Both the position numbers and the translations under genes were made by a program. Shown here piece after piece: positions 21,149-33,894 of a stretch of DNA of 64,000 nt. Every line of letters starts with the position of its first letter. The stretch's first letter is position 1. Location: positions 434,001-498,000 of the forward strand of contig OX637624.1 in NCBI GenBank assembly GCA_951802195.1, read 5' to 3'. The notes under the pieces were generated by a model. That model had not been told where the DNA came from and made no database searches. It saw only the letters and a list, made by a program, of their open reading frames with translations. This DNA comes from Tausonia pullulans (taxonomy: Eukaryota; Basidiomycota; Tremellomycetes; Cystofilobasidiales; Mrakiaceae).

Positions 21149-23965
21149 ATGGACTCCCAACTCTCCCCATCGGGCACTGACACCCCGGCCACCATCGTTC
21201 GGCCCTCGCTCGGGGGCTCCGGGTCGGGTTCCGTCACTCCTCACCGCAGGGGATCCGGTACCGTCGCGAGCGGCGCCCTCAGCGCATTCCACACGAGGGT
21301 TCGTTTGGATAGAAGGCCGAGGAAAAGTGTAGAGTGATGGCATAGAGCTAACCAGGGCATAACTGCAGACCCAGGACGACAAGGAGTTCCCTCGTGAGTT
21401 TATCGGACGACATGCTGAGGAGGGAGGATGAGGGCTGGGCTAAGGGACTGTTGCCGCCGGCTACGGCGCCCAATCCTTTTGCGTTCCTCTCTCACCCGCT
21501 CGGTGCACTTGTCCACCTTCGAGGATGACCTAACGATGTAACTCTCCACACAGATCCGGACAAGAAGACGATGGCCGACCACCTTCACAAGGTGTGCCCG
21601 CCCGCCCCCTGCCTCCTTCCCTCTCGGCCTGTTTCCGCGCGCGAGAGCAGGAGCGACTTGCTTGGCTTGCCTCGCCTTCCTACTTCTTGGCCCTGTACCA
21701 GAGCTTACTCTCATTCTGATCTTTTGAACCTTAGTACGAGTCGCTCTTCACCGGTACGTCTTCTTTGCCATCGCTCTCCTCATTCGAAACAAGTGTGCGC
21801 ATGGATCTGACAGCTACCCATCTCGTCCTTTCTCTCTCCAGTCTCTCCTCAGCGGATGCGAATGATTGTCGACGGTATCAAGGAGGCCTTTGAGAAGGGT
21901 CTCGAGAAGGACGGTCAGATCGTCGTACGTCCCCATATCCTCCTGTTTTCCCGTTATCTTGCGTCGACCGAGTGCGAGGATTGGGGACATGACGTCGTTC
22001 CTTCTGCGGAAGGAGTCCCGCGGGGAGGAGAGGGCGGGCAGAAGATGGAAGCGAGAGGACCGGAGAGATGGATAGCTGACTCCGAGCCTTCCTGTTCCTT
22101 CTTCGTCTGCTTAGCCTATGAGTGAGCAGACAGAGACTGCCGTTATGCACGCGCTTGGCGCCGGCGCTGTTTCCTTAACGGCCTGCTGACGTTTGTCTTG
22201 GACATTCTCCCCAGTTCCTACTTTCGTCTTCGGAGTAAGCATATCCCATTCACTCCCCTCATCAAAAGCCCGAGACTGACGGCTTCACCCCTTTGCTTCC
22301 TCAGTACCCCACTGGCCAGGAGATTGGCGACTTCATCGCCCTCGACCTCGGAGGCACTAACCTCCGTGTCTGCTTCGTCACCCTCCTCGGTGACGGCAAG
22401 TTCGAGATCACCCAGACCAAATACCGGCTCACGGAGGAGCAGAAGCAGGAGGATGGCCAGACCCTGTCAGTTCCAGTATCGGCGAACGAATGACGCAGGT
22501 AGAGCACAACCCTGACGCGTCGAGTCGACGGTCGGACAGCTTCGACTTCTGCGCCAAGTGCGTCAAGGCGTTCCTTAAGGAGCACTTTGACATTGACGAC
22601 GACAGCGAGGACAAGAAGGATCTCGTCCTCGGGTTTACTGTGAGTGGCGTGCATGACAGGGAGGTCCAAAGGAAGAAGCTGGCGCTTACCTGTCCTCTTT
22701 GTTCCCACCCACCCCTTCAGTTCTCCTATCCCTGCTCGTGAGTCAGCTCCTTCCTTGCATTAATCGGCCTTGATCTAACAATCCTCTTCGAACTAACAGC
22801 CAGGATCGCATTGATCACGGTGTCCTCATCCGATGGACCAAGGGCTTCGGCAACCCCAACACGGAAGGCAAGGACTGCGCCAAGATGTTTGTCGATGCCC
22901 TCGAGCGTCAGAAAGTCCCCATCCGGCTCTCGGCCCTCATCAACGACACGACAGGTACGCTCATCGCATCCAACTACGTCGACCCTAACACCAAAATCGC
23001 CGTCATCTTTGGCACGGGCTGCAACGCCGCGTACATGGAGACCGTCGGCAACATCCCCAAGATGAAGGGTCTCGGTCTCCCGGATGACCAGGAGATGGCT
23101 ATTAACTGTTCGTCGTCGGGGTCCTTCTGGTTCTGTGTCGAGCGAGACACGTTTTGAGCTTTCCCCCGCGTCCTTCCCTTCTCCAGGCGAGTGGGGAGCG
23201 TTCGACTCGTTCAAGCACGAGTACCTCCCGCGGACGAAGTACGACGCCATCATCGACGAGTCATCCAACAAGCCGCACGAGCAGTCGTTCGAGAAGATGA
23301 TTGCCGGTCTCTACCTCGGCGAGGTCTTCCGACTCGTCCTCTGCGAGCTCATCGACGAGGGAGAGCTGTTCCTCGGCCAGAACACGTACAAGCTTGAGAA
23401 GGCCTACGCATTTGACACCGCGTTCCTGTCCCTTATTGAGGCGTAAGTACATCTCGTCTCCTCAGGTTTCATCGTAGCGCCTGCTGACTCTCCCTTCCGC
23501 ATGCTCACCCAGTGACACCACCGAAGAGGGCCTCATGATTGTTGGCATCTTCACCCACTTCTTCGGCCTCGAGACGACCGACTCCGAGCGCGCCTTCTTC
23601 AAATCGCTCGCCCAGCTTATCGGCCGTCGCGCTGCTCGTCTCTCCGCTTGCGGTATCGCCGCCATCGTCGCCAAGAAGGGTTATCTTGAGGAGGGCTGCG
23701 CCGTCGGAGCCGATGGATCGCTCTACAACAAGTACCCCAAGTTTGCGGACCGTGTCCACGAGGCGCTCATTGAGATCTTTGGCGAGAAGGGCAAGAAGAT
23801 TGTCACGCACCATGCTGAGGATGGATCGGGTGTGGGATCGGCCATCATTGCGGCCATGACCAAGATTCGGAAGGAGAACCAGCGTATGTCGAGTAAGCGA
23901 GCGATTCACAGGAAAGTCTGAGGCCTGACGTCTCTTTCCTACTCACAGACTTCCCCAATCTCTGA
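21149..23965 (+). CDS. Hexokinase
   Basis: Fourteen exons: 21149-21298, 21369-21393, 21554-21591, 21735-21753, 21842-21924, 22115-22121, 22215-22234, 22305-22465, 22540-22639, 22721-22737, 22800-23107, 23187-23442, 23513-23883, 23949-23965. They give 523 residues, close to other fungal hexokinases plus a Ser/Gly-rich N-terminal extension of about 55. It phosphorylates hexoses at C6 with ATP. Landmarks: phosphate loop FIALDLGGTNLRV (about 124-136), sugar-binding GFTFSYP, catalytic Asp256 in INDTTGTLIA, GTGCNAAYMET and the small-domain hinge. Exon six is 7 nt (CCTATGA) and is required to read VPMIPTFVFG. Two introns start GTTCGT rather than GTGAGT. I cannot tell hexokinase from glucokinase subtype by eye. 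Confidence 0.96.
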
Positions 23966-24480
23966 GAGGGCGTCAGGCTTTGTTGCTGGCTATTTTTGCG
24001 CTACTGCTCTGTGTGCCACTTGTTTTCATTACCTGAGAGTATTTGTACGTTGAAAAAAGAGAGAGGGAAGGATGATGACAATAGACTTTATACATTCACT
24101 ACTCTTTGTTTCGGGCGAACCGTACTGGCGCTCGGAAAGATTGTTGCAGTTGTGGAGGGTCTCTCTTATACAGGCACATGAAACTGTCTTCCTTTGAGCG
24201 GTCGAGTTCGCGCTGGGAACGCCCGCCAACCCGCCATTGCCGCTCTCCTCATGTTCCATCCTCTTCCAACTTAACTCAATCAGCAGTGAATGTCGATAAT
24301 AAGGACAGATTGGTATCAGATGGCGAATTCTTGGTCAAAGACGGCCGCCAGCTGACGCAGAACTGCGGCTCGGCGGGCAGTCCCGTCGCCCTTAAGCTTA
24401 CGGTCCTCGCGCGATCTCTCCATTCTCTCAGCCGTCTCATCTCCTTACAACTCACCTCTTCTCCACCCGTACCACCCAGC
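23966..24480. other. Intergenic stretch downstream of hexokinase
   Basis: No coding signature seen. It holds the hexokinase 3' flank and the probable former promoter of the NmrA-like pseudogene, with a CTCACCTCTTCTCC-type leader just before 24482. Confidence 0.4.
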
Positions 24481-25619
24481 CATGCCCTCCTCCAAGACCT
24501 ACACCTCCTTCGCTCCGCAGGTGGAGTCAGCGGCGCAGCCGGCAAGGGCGCTGGCCTCGGCATCCTCATAGTCCAGGACCTGCTCGAGCTCAAGTCGTCG
24601 TCGTCGGGCGGACCCATCGCCGTCAAGGCGCGTGTCCGGAAAGAATCAATAAGTGCTTTTATCTCCTCTCTCCATGTTGCGATCCCACACTGGCCAGCTC
24701 ACGTGCTGCTTGCTCTCCCAGGTTGACAAGGCAGCAGCAAAGGACTAGCCGACGCCGGAGTGGAGATCATGTCTGTCGATTATGACGAGGAGTTCCACCT
24801 TGCTGAATCCCTTGAGGGCATCGAATTCGATACATCGTTGCTCCTGAGAGGCGGGTTCGAGAAGCAGTACGCCCTCGCCCGGAAGAGCAATGGGGCTGGG
24901 GCGGAGCTGGTGGTGCCCAGATTCGTCCGTTGTCTCGTCTCCGCGTGCTGGCCTGCCTCTTCGATGGAACGTCGTTTGCGTAGCACCTATCACACGGCCG
25001 GTTCAAATGCTGATCGGTTTAGATCGCGCGTCTGACGCAGTAGGATCCACACGCTTCCCTCAGCTTAAACGGGACGTCCTCCAATTATGTCATGAACTTT
25101 ATCCCATGAGCAGGTATTCCTACCGCCGTTGGCGTCTTGAGCCGAGCTGGATGTATACGCAACACGCAGGATCAAGGACGGCAAGATTGCCCTCGTCGGG
25201 GCAGGAGACATCCCGGTCTCGTTTTTTTCACAGCTTCTGTGGACACTGCTTCATTTGTGGCCTCGTTCTGGATTTGTCAGTAACAGCCTTTACTTCTTCC
25301 AGATATTAGGAGCTAGCTTGAACCGTCCAATCCCTATCCCTTCCCCTTCGATGCTCGCCAACGCCACCTTCACCATTCAGGCCTCCCATACTCTCTCCTT
25401 CCTCTCGCGAAAAGTTCGTCGCTCCTTTCTTAATCATGCACGAGTCCGTCCAGGTCGCCTAGGCCCAGCCCCATACTCATGGCGACTTATTCTCTTGGCT
25501 CAACAGGAAAGCGCTGACGGGGCACGTAAGCTTGCTTGGGGGAGGGGTTCCGCCACTTGCTCTTGATAAGGTGACAGGGTGGGAGGAGACATTGAGGAAG
25601 GCCGACGAGTTCTTGTGAG
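24481..25619 (+). pseudogene. Decayed NmrA-like / isoflavone-reductase-like NAD(P)-binding protein
   Basis: Ordered pieces of an NmrA-like family oxidoreductase lie on the plus strand in changing frames. ATG at 24482 gives MPSSKTYTSFA. A Gly-rich segment GKGAGLGILIVQDLLELK follows at about 24540-24595. Then come GLADAGVEIMSVDYDEE at about 24745-24790, GGFEKQYALARKSNGAGAELVVP at about 24850-24920, and IKDGKIALVGAGDIPVSF at about 25170-25220. A tail VTGWEETLRKADEFL ends at a TGA at 25617-25619. In-frame stops and several shifts that intron ends do not explain separate the pieces, including a TAG just before GLADAG. Order and spacing match the family well, so this was an intact gene recently enough to be readable. 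Confidence 0.65.
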
Positions 25620-25715
25620 ATGGCTGTCGTCTTTTAGCTGCCCTGCCTCTGTCTCGCTTGCTTGCTTGATTCTCATGATACGTTCGCCGTTCTTGCACGA
25701 AAGGACCAGGTGTCA

Positions 25716-28668
25716 TCAGATTTCGCCCTCCTCCCTCTCTCCACTTCCGTCTCCTATCTTCGCTCTCTGATTCGACAAATGAGAAAACACGTCAGTCAGT
25801 TAAGCACGGGTGCAGTCAGCGGTCGTCTAATATCTCAACTTACCTTTTTGTCTGGCTCATCCTCCTCCCGCCTATCCGACCCTCTTCTTCTCGAACGATC
25901 GTCCTCCGTCCACCTCCCACCCCTGTCCCTGTCTCTCTCCCGGTCTCTGTCGTTACCGCCATAATCCATGACAACGTCATCTTTGTGGTGGCTGCTGCTG
26001 TTGCCGTAGTTGCTGCCATGAGAGCGGGAGAAGGACGAGCCACCTCCTCCTCCCCCGCGGGCGTCGCCCTCGGCTTGCTCGCGGAGCTTCTCCTACGGTG
26101 GGCAGGAGAGACGAATCAGCCTGGAACGACGCAAGGATAAAGGTGGAATGAACGCACCTTTTGCCGCTTGACAAACTTCTGGAATGCCTGTCGCCGGTCC
26201 TCCTCGTCGGGGACGTCGGCGTACTCCTTGATCTGAGAGAGACGGCTGACAGACTGGTGGAAAGGAGTCAGCACGAAGGTCAACGGAGCCAAGCGAGAGA
26301 CTCCATGACCACCACCCACGTCTTCGTACGTCGCGTCGAGGTCGAGCGGGGGCTCGACCTTCTTCATCGCGTAGCGGAAGTCCTCGATCTGAGAGATGGA
26401 GAGAGTGCAACATCCGTCAGCATGTGACAGTCAGATGAAGGGGGCGACTTCGGCCGGGGACCGACCGCGTGCCGACGCTTTCGGTCCGCTCTGCGCTCCT
26501 CCTCGGCCTTCTTGGCGGCGAGACGCTCTTGGATCTAATGACAATAAATTCAGCTCAGAGCGAGCGCTTGATGATGACGACGATATGAGACTCACAAAAT
26601 CGTACAGCTCCTTCACCTCCTCCTCACTCGATGGCTTCCACTCCCCATCCGTGCTCTTCGCCAACACATCCGCGAACTCCTCAAGTGTTGTCTCGAGCGT
26701 GACAGGAGGGACGTTGGCGCGGGCATAGATATCGCGGATCTTGCTTGCGCGGACCTCGAGGTCATGCTCGAGGTCGTCAATGGCGTCCATCCAAAGCTCG
26801 AGCGGGGTCGACCCGGGTTTGCCGAGGAGGGCGAGGTAGCGCTCGTCGGTCGCGAAGAGGGGGAGTGAGCGCTTCCACTTGGAGCGATAGGTGATCTTCT
26901 TCTGGGCAATCAATTCCTGGAGGAGGCTCTGTAGGGAGGGGAAGAGGCCACAGTCAGCTGAAAGCTCTCTCCAAGACAGAAAGCGAGCGTCCGCCGCCAA
27001 GTCACCTTGAAACCCTCCCTGGCCTTGCGAGCCGCCCTCACACGGTCGATTTTGAGCCTCCGCATCCTCGCTTCGTGCTCTTTCTCTAGCTCCTTGACGT
27101 GTTCCTCGAACAAGTTGAGAATCTCGAGCGGCTCGATGCTCTGCAGCGGCGGGTCTTCCCTCCACTCGCGCGAGTCCATGATCGCATGGTGGACGTCCCT
27201 CCAGCGAGCCGAGACCGTCAAGCCGATGTCCTTCATGAGCGCCGCAAGCTTGGCGACATTCTGAGATCGGAGCTCGCGTGCCTCAATGGCCTCCTTCTGC
27301 TTGAGCTCAGCGACAAACTCCTCGAAGAGCGTACGTCGCTCGTCCTGGTCCTTCGCGGCCTTCCAGATAGAGGACCCGGCGAAGAGGCTCTCGGCGGTCC
27401 GGAAAGTCGAGTACGAGTAAACCTGCGGGTGATCCGCAAGCAGCTTGCGGTACTGGGGACGGAGACGCAGAAGTCGAGCCTCCTTCTCCTCCTTGTGCCG
27501 TGCCTTGGCATCGGCGATGTACTGGCGAAGAACAACGAGGGTTTGAGTCGGTGGGACAACGCGGGGCGAGAGATCAGAGGCCTCTCAGCGCAAACGCACC
27601 TTGGTGAAGACAGCCTTCTTTTCCGCGAGCGTATGCAGACTCTTGTACAGCGGGTCTGTGATAACGGCGCGCATCGTCTGATCCCACGTGGCGTTCATGT
27701 CTACGTTGTTCTTCTTGAGAAGGTACGCGAATGCCTCCTCGGCTTCCTCGAGCGTCCGCCATCCGCCCTCGGGAATGACGTATCGGTCGACGGGGCGGGC
27801 CGGGGCGGCGGGGATCACAGGCGTAGGAATGAAAGCTGGCGTCGGAGTAGCCGCAGCGGGCGTCGGGCTCGCACGAGGGATATGAATGGGCGCGCCGCCG
27901 GGGACGACGAGCGCGTTCTGGGCGGAGGGAGAGGCGACGGAGGCCGCAGCCTGGGCGGGGGAGGCGGGACCTCCAGCAACAGCAGCAGTGGTGGCAGGTG
28001 AGTCCCTAGCAGGAAGCCATCGTCGATATCAGAGCATACGCGTCGGCAGGGTCGGATACGCGCGCGACTTACTGGGTCTTGGGGGCAGGGTTCTCCTTAG
28101 CGACCTTTGCCTCGAGTTCGATGAGCTCGGTTGGCATGGACCACTGCGAACAAAGAATCGTGTTAGTAGTAAGCCTGGACAGGAGACAGAAAGACGAAGG
28201 ACGGACCGAGGACTCCTTCGTCTCCTGCAAGAACACGCACGACGCGATAGAGCTTGAGTCAGAACGCCTTGACACAAACACAACCTCCAGGCCAAATCGA
28301 GGGCAACGGACCTTGTGAACCCAGTACTTGCGACCCTGGTTGGTATACTCCTTCCAACTCGTCTCCATCATGGCGCGCTCGAACGGCGTCTTGAGCGCGT
28401 CGGGCTTCTCCCAGACAGACGACTTGTCGAGCTTGTTGTACCAGTAGGTGCGGCCTGAGGTCGGGTGGGCGTAATTAGTGCCAGACAGCAGCATACAGTC
28501 CGGAAGCCCGGCTGAACGAACCATCCGCGTTCGTGTGCTCGGTCTGGAGAGGAGACGGACAGTGAGCAAGAACGTCGGGTTAGTCTCAATCTCAATGAGC
28601 GATGAGATTAGGTCCGTTTAAGGGGAAGAAAAGACGCGCGAACGCACAAAGTCTGATGCGGACGACAT
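25716..28668 (-). CDS. PRP40: U1 snRNP-associated splicing factor Prp40 (WW and FF domains)
   Basis: Thirteen exons on the minus strand: 28648-28668, 28522-28543, 28312-28454, 28207-28224, 28073-28143, 27600-28005, 27006-27521, 26596-26928, 26466-26534, 26320-26388, 26158-26253, 25844-26092, 25716-25766. They give 687 residues. Prp40 bridges the 5' splice site U1 snRNP and branch-point factors. Two WW domains lie near residues 6-37 (NADGRTYWYN..SSVWEKP) and 48-80 (SWKEYTNQGRKYWVHKETKESSW). An Ala/Pro linker follows, then a series of FF-type helical repeats from about 145 to 560. The C terminus is Arg/Asp/Gly-rich (DRDRERDRDRGGRW). The first Trp of WW1 is absent: the exon junction reads SDF-TEHTN. 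Divergent from the F-box gene, 174 bp apart. Confidence 0.95.
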
Positions 28669-28842
28669 GATTCGGGCGAGACGATGGTGGTCGAGAAGCA
28701 GACAGTGGCTCGCTAAGAGACCTCCCTCCGCCTGGTCCGTTCGCCCTCCACCCTCCTCTCTTGGTCTCCCTCGGGTTCGGCCGTCAACTGAGCTTGTCCT
28801 TAACCACCAACCCCCCCCCCCCCTCCCCGCGTTCCCTCTGCC

Positions 28843-30860
28843 ATGGCCGACGAAAACCTCAAGGACCTCGAGGCTTTTCGGTCAGTCATACCTTCCACCT
28901 CGATGCCAGGTGGCATGGACCTCGCTCGATGCGTTGCCGCTGACACACCTCTCTGCGTGGCTTCCTCAGCGCTGTCTGGAAGCAAGAAGTCGCCAATCGG
29001 CCCCATGACAAGCAGGCCGCCCCTTCAGCTCCTCCTCCTCCTGGTGCTTCCCAGACAGTAGCAGGACCGTTGCGGCAGAACGCCTCGGACGCCTCCGGCT
29101 CTGCCCCATCGGTCGTCTCGCCTCCAACATCCCCTCGCGCCGTTAGGACCGTTACTTCGCCTACCCGATCCAAAGGCCGGGTGCTGTCTCCCGAGGTGAC
29201 AACGAATCTTCTCCCAGAGGCTACGGAGGGGCCGGAGCAAGAGCAGGCCCCTAGATCGGCGCTCGAGACCTACGCCCTCGCTGTCGAAGCCGAGTCGTCT
29301 GGGTAAGTGCGCGTGCTCGCGTTCCTCGCAAGGTCTTGCTTTGCTTGCTGATCATCGGCGATCTGCCGCCTTTGCACACCGCCAGACGACTCCCCCTCGC
29401 CGTCAAGCTGTACTCGATGGCGTTCAGATCCGACCCGCACGTTGATCGGGCGTACAATAAACACTCGACGACGCACCCGACCGTCTCGCTCGTCTCTCAT
29501 CCACCGGGACAGTTCACCTTCCGAACGCATGTCCACACCGGCCCAGATGTCGATCATTCGCCTTCTTTACCGGCCAACTCAGAGATTGACCATCTTGCAC
29601 TTAGCGTTTCGCTCATGGGCGCCACGTTCTTGCCCGAGGATGAGACGAAATCGGTAGTGCTGGACGCCTTACCGGATGAGATCCTCGTTCTCGTACTGCG
29701 CACCCTCGGTCAAGAGGGCAACTGGGCGACGCGTACGTGGCTGCCCATATCTCTCGCTCCCTCATGGACTTGCATCATTGGCTGATCCGTGCCACCCCCC
29801 AGTTTGCCGCTTCGGGCTTGTCTCGAAAAAGGCTTACCGGCTTGCGGATGAGACGGCCATCTGGAAGTCAGTTCTCGTCTCTTCTCTCCCTGCCGCACAG
29901 CAACCTCTGACACCGTGACCAATTCTCTCGTAGGGAGATCTGCGAACTCGCTTTCCAGCTTCCACAGGTTCCGGCTCCTATCGCAGCTGAAACGCTCCGG
30001 CGCGAGGCGTGTTTCCGGAACTACCGCGAGCTCTTTGTGGGCCGGCGACGAGTCCGGGTCGATGGCGTCTACATTTCAATATGTCACTATGTCCGTTCCG
30101 GAGAGAGTGACGGTAGCAACAGTAGCTGGATTGAGCCGACGCATCTCAGTGAGCGATATTTTCTAGGCACTCTTTCCTCTATCTGCCGTCGCTGATCACC
30201 CCGATTCTCACAGTCACGTATCATCGAATACTCCGATTCTGTACGAATCTGTTCTAAACTTCCCTTGGCCGGCCTTTAGTTGACGCCTCTTGCCGCAGAC
30301 CACGACGGGACCGCCCTCTCCATCCTTTCCACGGAGCACCCCTCAGTTCTCGGTGAGCATCGAGCCGCCGCGAAATTATGTCATGTCCGACTCACACTTC
30401 CCTTTTGTGCCTCCCAAAAGTTCCGCGGATATCCCGGTCGCTGCGTATGAAGGGCCTTACCCTCGGTCGCTGGTCTTTCGACGAGGACCCGGATCGCGAT
30501 GCCCACGTCATCAAGATTGAGAACCTGCTTGATCCAGGAGCTACTGAGCTCAAGTATGAGTTTGGTATGTGCCATATAGATTCTGGGTGACCAAGACGCG
30601 GCCGGCGGCTGACTCGTACCTCAACCTGCGCAGAGATGAGTCTCGACCTGATGAGCTCCAAGCGCGGCATGTACGTAGTTTCTTTGCCACTTTCCCCTTC
30701 CTTAATTGATGACTCCTCCTCTCTCTCCCCCAGGTGGAACAAGCTCAACCTCCGGAGCTACATCTCGCGGTCTTTCTCGACGGACGAGGAAATCCCCATT
30801 CGGCTCGCCCACCAGAAACCCTTCTACTTCTCCCGCGTCAAGTCGTACCCAGCCTACTAG
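28843..30860 (+). CDS. F-box only protein 9 (FBXO9/Hrt3-like) SCF substrate receptor
   Basis: Ten exons: 28843-28880, 28970-29302, 29386-29732, 29803-29866, 29934-30148, 30214-30240, 30299-30352, 30421-30564, 30634-30670, 30734-30860. They give 461 residues. F-box proteins of this class recruit substrates to the Skp1-Cul1 ubiquitin ligase. Residues 112-160 are a TPR/MIT-like helical stretch (ETYALAVEAES, AVKLYSMAFRSDPHVDRAY). The F-box lies near 220-262 (LDALPDEILVLVLRTL, then FGLVSKKAYRLADETAIWKEIC). The C-terminal half carries the FBXO9-type beta-rich domain: WIEPTHLITYHRILRF, GLTLGRWSFDED and KPFYFSRVKSYPAY at the end. A C-run at 28810-28822 lies just upstream of the start. One acceptor is AAAAG (30420). 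Confidence 0.93.
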
Positions 30861-31224
30861 ATAACTTTCCCTTCGCCCTCATTTGTAGATGATGGCGTGT
30901 ACATGTCCGCGCTGGGTAGAATGGATGTGGCGCGCGCCGCGCCCGCAGGCGTGTAACGGCCGGTTTGCTATCGTTTGAAACATCTCTTGCTTTTAACCCA
31001 GCTCCTACCAGAGAGGTCTGGACTACTGCAAGATCTTCGGATGATAACACGTATTTCGGCAATCAACGGCAGCCTTGACGACGAGAGGACAGGGCAAGCA
31101 GGGGCCGGGATTTGCCGTCCCTGGCTCGGCCCCTCCAACCACGTCGACCTTCTCTTTCTTGGTCCCCTTGGCTGCACTTTCTCCCGCGTTTCCAATCAAC
31201 CCTCTCTCATACCACTGAGCTCAC
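30861..31224. other. Intergenic stretch between F-box gene and U2AF
   Basis: 364 bp with no gene seen. It holds the F-box 3' flank and the U2AF promoter. GC-rich inverted blocks (GCGCGCCGCGCCCGC) near 30932-30946 could fold but have no recognisable function. Confidence 0.4.
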
Positions 31225-33772
31225 ATGTCGGAAGACCGTGGTGCGTGCTCACCCATCCAGGAACACAGGCCCCGGATGCTGCTGGAGAAAGACGAGACGA
31301 AGAGGGAAGGTTCAGGGTCGCGAGTCGCGCGTTCGTTCGCCAGGTCGACACTGGACCCGATCGACCGATTCACCGACCGGGGCGGGCCGCTCTTTGCCCT
31401 CTAGAGCAGCACCTGTGGCTCTCAGGGGCGGGCTTTGAGCATCCACGGCCTCGAGCGCGTTTACGAGGGGATCACGAGGCGGAAGTCCACAGTTGACTGA
31501 CTTTTCCCCTTTCTCCCTTCAGACCACCGTTCCTCGTCTCATCCTGACCGCTCCAGCGAGAGACGGTCAGCCTCTCGTCGTGACGATGAGAGGCATGATG
31601 ACAGGTGTGTGGAACATCTCTATATCTCAAGAGGTGCATTTCTCTCGCTGAACGCGAATGAACTCGACGCGTCTGGCTGGCTACTCCAGGGATGACCGCC
31701 GCTCGTCTCGTAGCAGGCGCGACGACTACGACCCCAGCTCGCGAAGCCATCGCGACGACGACCGCCGGAGGGACGACTACAGGCGTCGCGATGACGACCG
31801 TTACAGCCGGGACGACCGTACTTCGAGGCGGGATGATGACCGTCGAGACCGGTCCGTCGTCCAGCGGCTGTCGTGTGTATTGCGCGTCGTTGCTGACTTC
31901 ATCTCCTCCTTCTTTTCACACAGGTACCGTGAAGAGCCCTCGAGCCGAAGCCATGGCTCGTACGATCGCGGAGGAGGAGGCTACCGCAGCGGCGGCCGAA
32001 GCGACGGAAGGGACGACTTTCCCATGGGCGGAGGCAGCGAGCGGAGGAGCCCGACGCCCGAGGGCGCCGTGCCTCTCAGTAAGAGGGTGAGGAAGGCGAC
32101 CGGATGGGACGTCCATGCGCCTGGGTACGAACAGATGAGCGGGATGCAGGCGAAGGCGACGGGTGAGTGGCTCGCTCTATATCTCGGCGTCGCCGCGTCG
32201 TTCGCTTCGTGGTCGCGACGCGCCGTCCCACGTTCGTCCCGCTCAGGATTCTGACCTCGTCTCAACCTCCCTTCAGGCATGTTCCAGCTCGTCGGCGGCA
32301 ACCGTTCGGGCCCCATGGGCCAGGCCGGCACCACCGGTGGCGGCATGGCCGGCCTTATCTCCCGACCCGGCTTCCCCGCCGGTGGAGGGTTCGGCGCGAC
32401 GCCTATGGGCGGCGCGCCCGTCAATGTTGCTCGTCAGAGGCGTCGGCTCTACATCGGCAACGTCTCGCACGAGTGTACGGAGCAGAATATGGCGCAGTTG
32501 TTCAATGACAAGATGCGCGAGATCGGGTACGCCAACAATGAGCTTGGGGAGCCCATCGTTGGCGTGCAGCTCAACCATGAGAAGAGCTATGCCTTTGTCG
32601 AGGTGAGCTATGATTCAAGTCTATTTTTCCCCGCGCGATACCAAGAAGATGCTGACTTGCGTACGACGCCCCCATTCCAACAGTTCCGCAGCCCGGAGGA
32701 GGCGACCGCCGCACTCGTCTTCGACAACATCGTCCTCCACAACACGGTCCTCAAGCTCCGCCGACCCAAGGACTACGTCCCCGAGGGCGGCGTCATGCAG
32801 GGCGCGCCTCACATCCCGGGTGTCATCTCAACCAACGTCCCCGACTCGCCCAACAAGATCTTTGTCGGTGGACTGCCGTCGTACCTCAACGATGAGCAAG
32901 TCATCGAGCTTCTGAAGTCGTTTGGAGAGCTTAAGGCATTCAATCTCGTCAAGGAGAACGGTGACCCGGAGAAGTCGAAGGTGAGCCCTCGTTCGCCGCT
33001 CTCAACGTGCTATGAAGAACGAACAGCGCGCTGACTCGTCAACTGTCCACCAGGGCTTCGCCTTCTGCGAGTACGTTGATCCGGCGCTCACGGAGGTGGC
33101 CATCCAAGGCCTCAACAACATGGAGCTTGGCGACCGATACCTCGTCGTTCAGCGTGCTTCCGTCGGCGGTGGTGCCCGTCCCCCTCCTGGCGGTGGACCT
33201 CCTGGAGGCATGATGCCTCCTCACATGGCTCAGCTTCCCTCGTTTGCCGTCCCCGGAGCAGGCGCCGACGCCCCCGCGACGTCGCGGGCGATCGTCATGC
33301 TCAACATGGTCACGGCCGAGGAGCTCTTCGACGATCAGGACTATGAGGACATTGTCGAAGACATTCGCGAGGAGTGCTCCAAGTATGGCGAGGTAGAGGA
33401 CCTCGAAATTCCTAGGCCGACCAAGAAGGAGAAGAAGTGGGCTCCAGGCGACGTTCTTGCCGAGAAGGCGAGGGAAGACGCGAGATCGGACGAGGAGCGC
33501 GGCGTTGGAAGGGTTTATGTCCTCTTCAAGTCGATCTCTGGGGCTCAGGCGGGAGTCAAGGCTATCGCTGGTCGGCAGTTCGGTGGCAAGACCATCATCT
33601 GCGCAGCGTCAGACGAGGTGCGCTTTGTTCTCTCGTCGTTCGTACTTTCCTCCTTGCTGACAACTCTCTCTCTCTCCCTCCCTCTTTGGCGCGCCCACAG
33701 AACGAGTTCTTGGCGCGCAAGGCTGCTCGGGCGACCGCTGCCGCTCCTCCTGCTCCTGCGTCCGCCGAGTAG
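31225..33772 (+). CDS. Splicing factor U2AF large subunit (U2AF65)
   Basis: Eight exons: 31225-31240, 31523-31604, 31690-31851, 31924-32162, 32277-32602, 32684-32980, 33054-33617, 33701-33772. They give 585 residues. It binds the polypyrimidine tract and recruits U2 snRNP. The N terminus is an RS/RD-rich region (RRDDRYSRDD). Next is a ULM-like motif KRVRKATGWDVHAPGYEQM near 146-164, with the key Trp that docks the small subunit. RRM1 starts near 224 (LYIGNVSHEC), RRM2 near 333 (IFVGGLPSYL..GFAFCEYVD) and the C-terminal UHM near 450-560 (VMLNMVTAEELFDDQDYEDI, GRVYVLFKS). The first intron is 282 nt, longer than most here. PRP40 lies 2.6 kb upstream. Confidence 0.96.
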
Positions 33773-33894
33773 GGATTTTGAATGAAAAAACATTATCTCA
33801 TGCAACTCTTGTCCTTCCTCTCCCCCGATCAGAGCTCGCTGAACTCGCATGTCGGGTGCCCTCCCATCCATGTCTCAACGACAAGCAAGACCCC

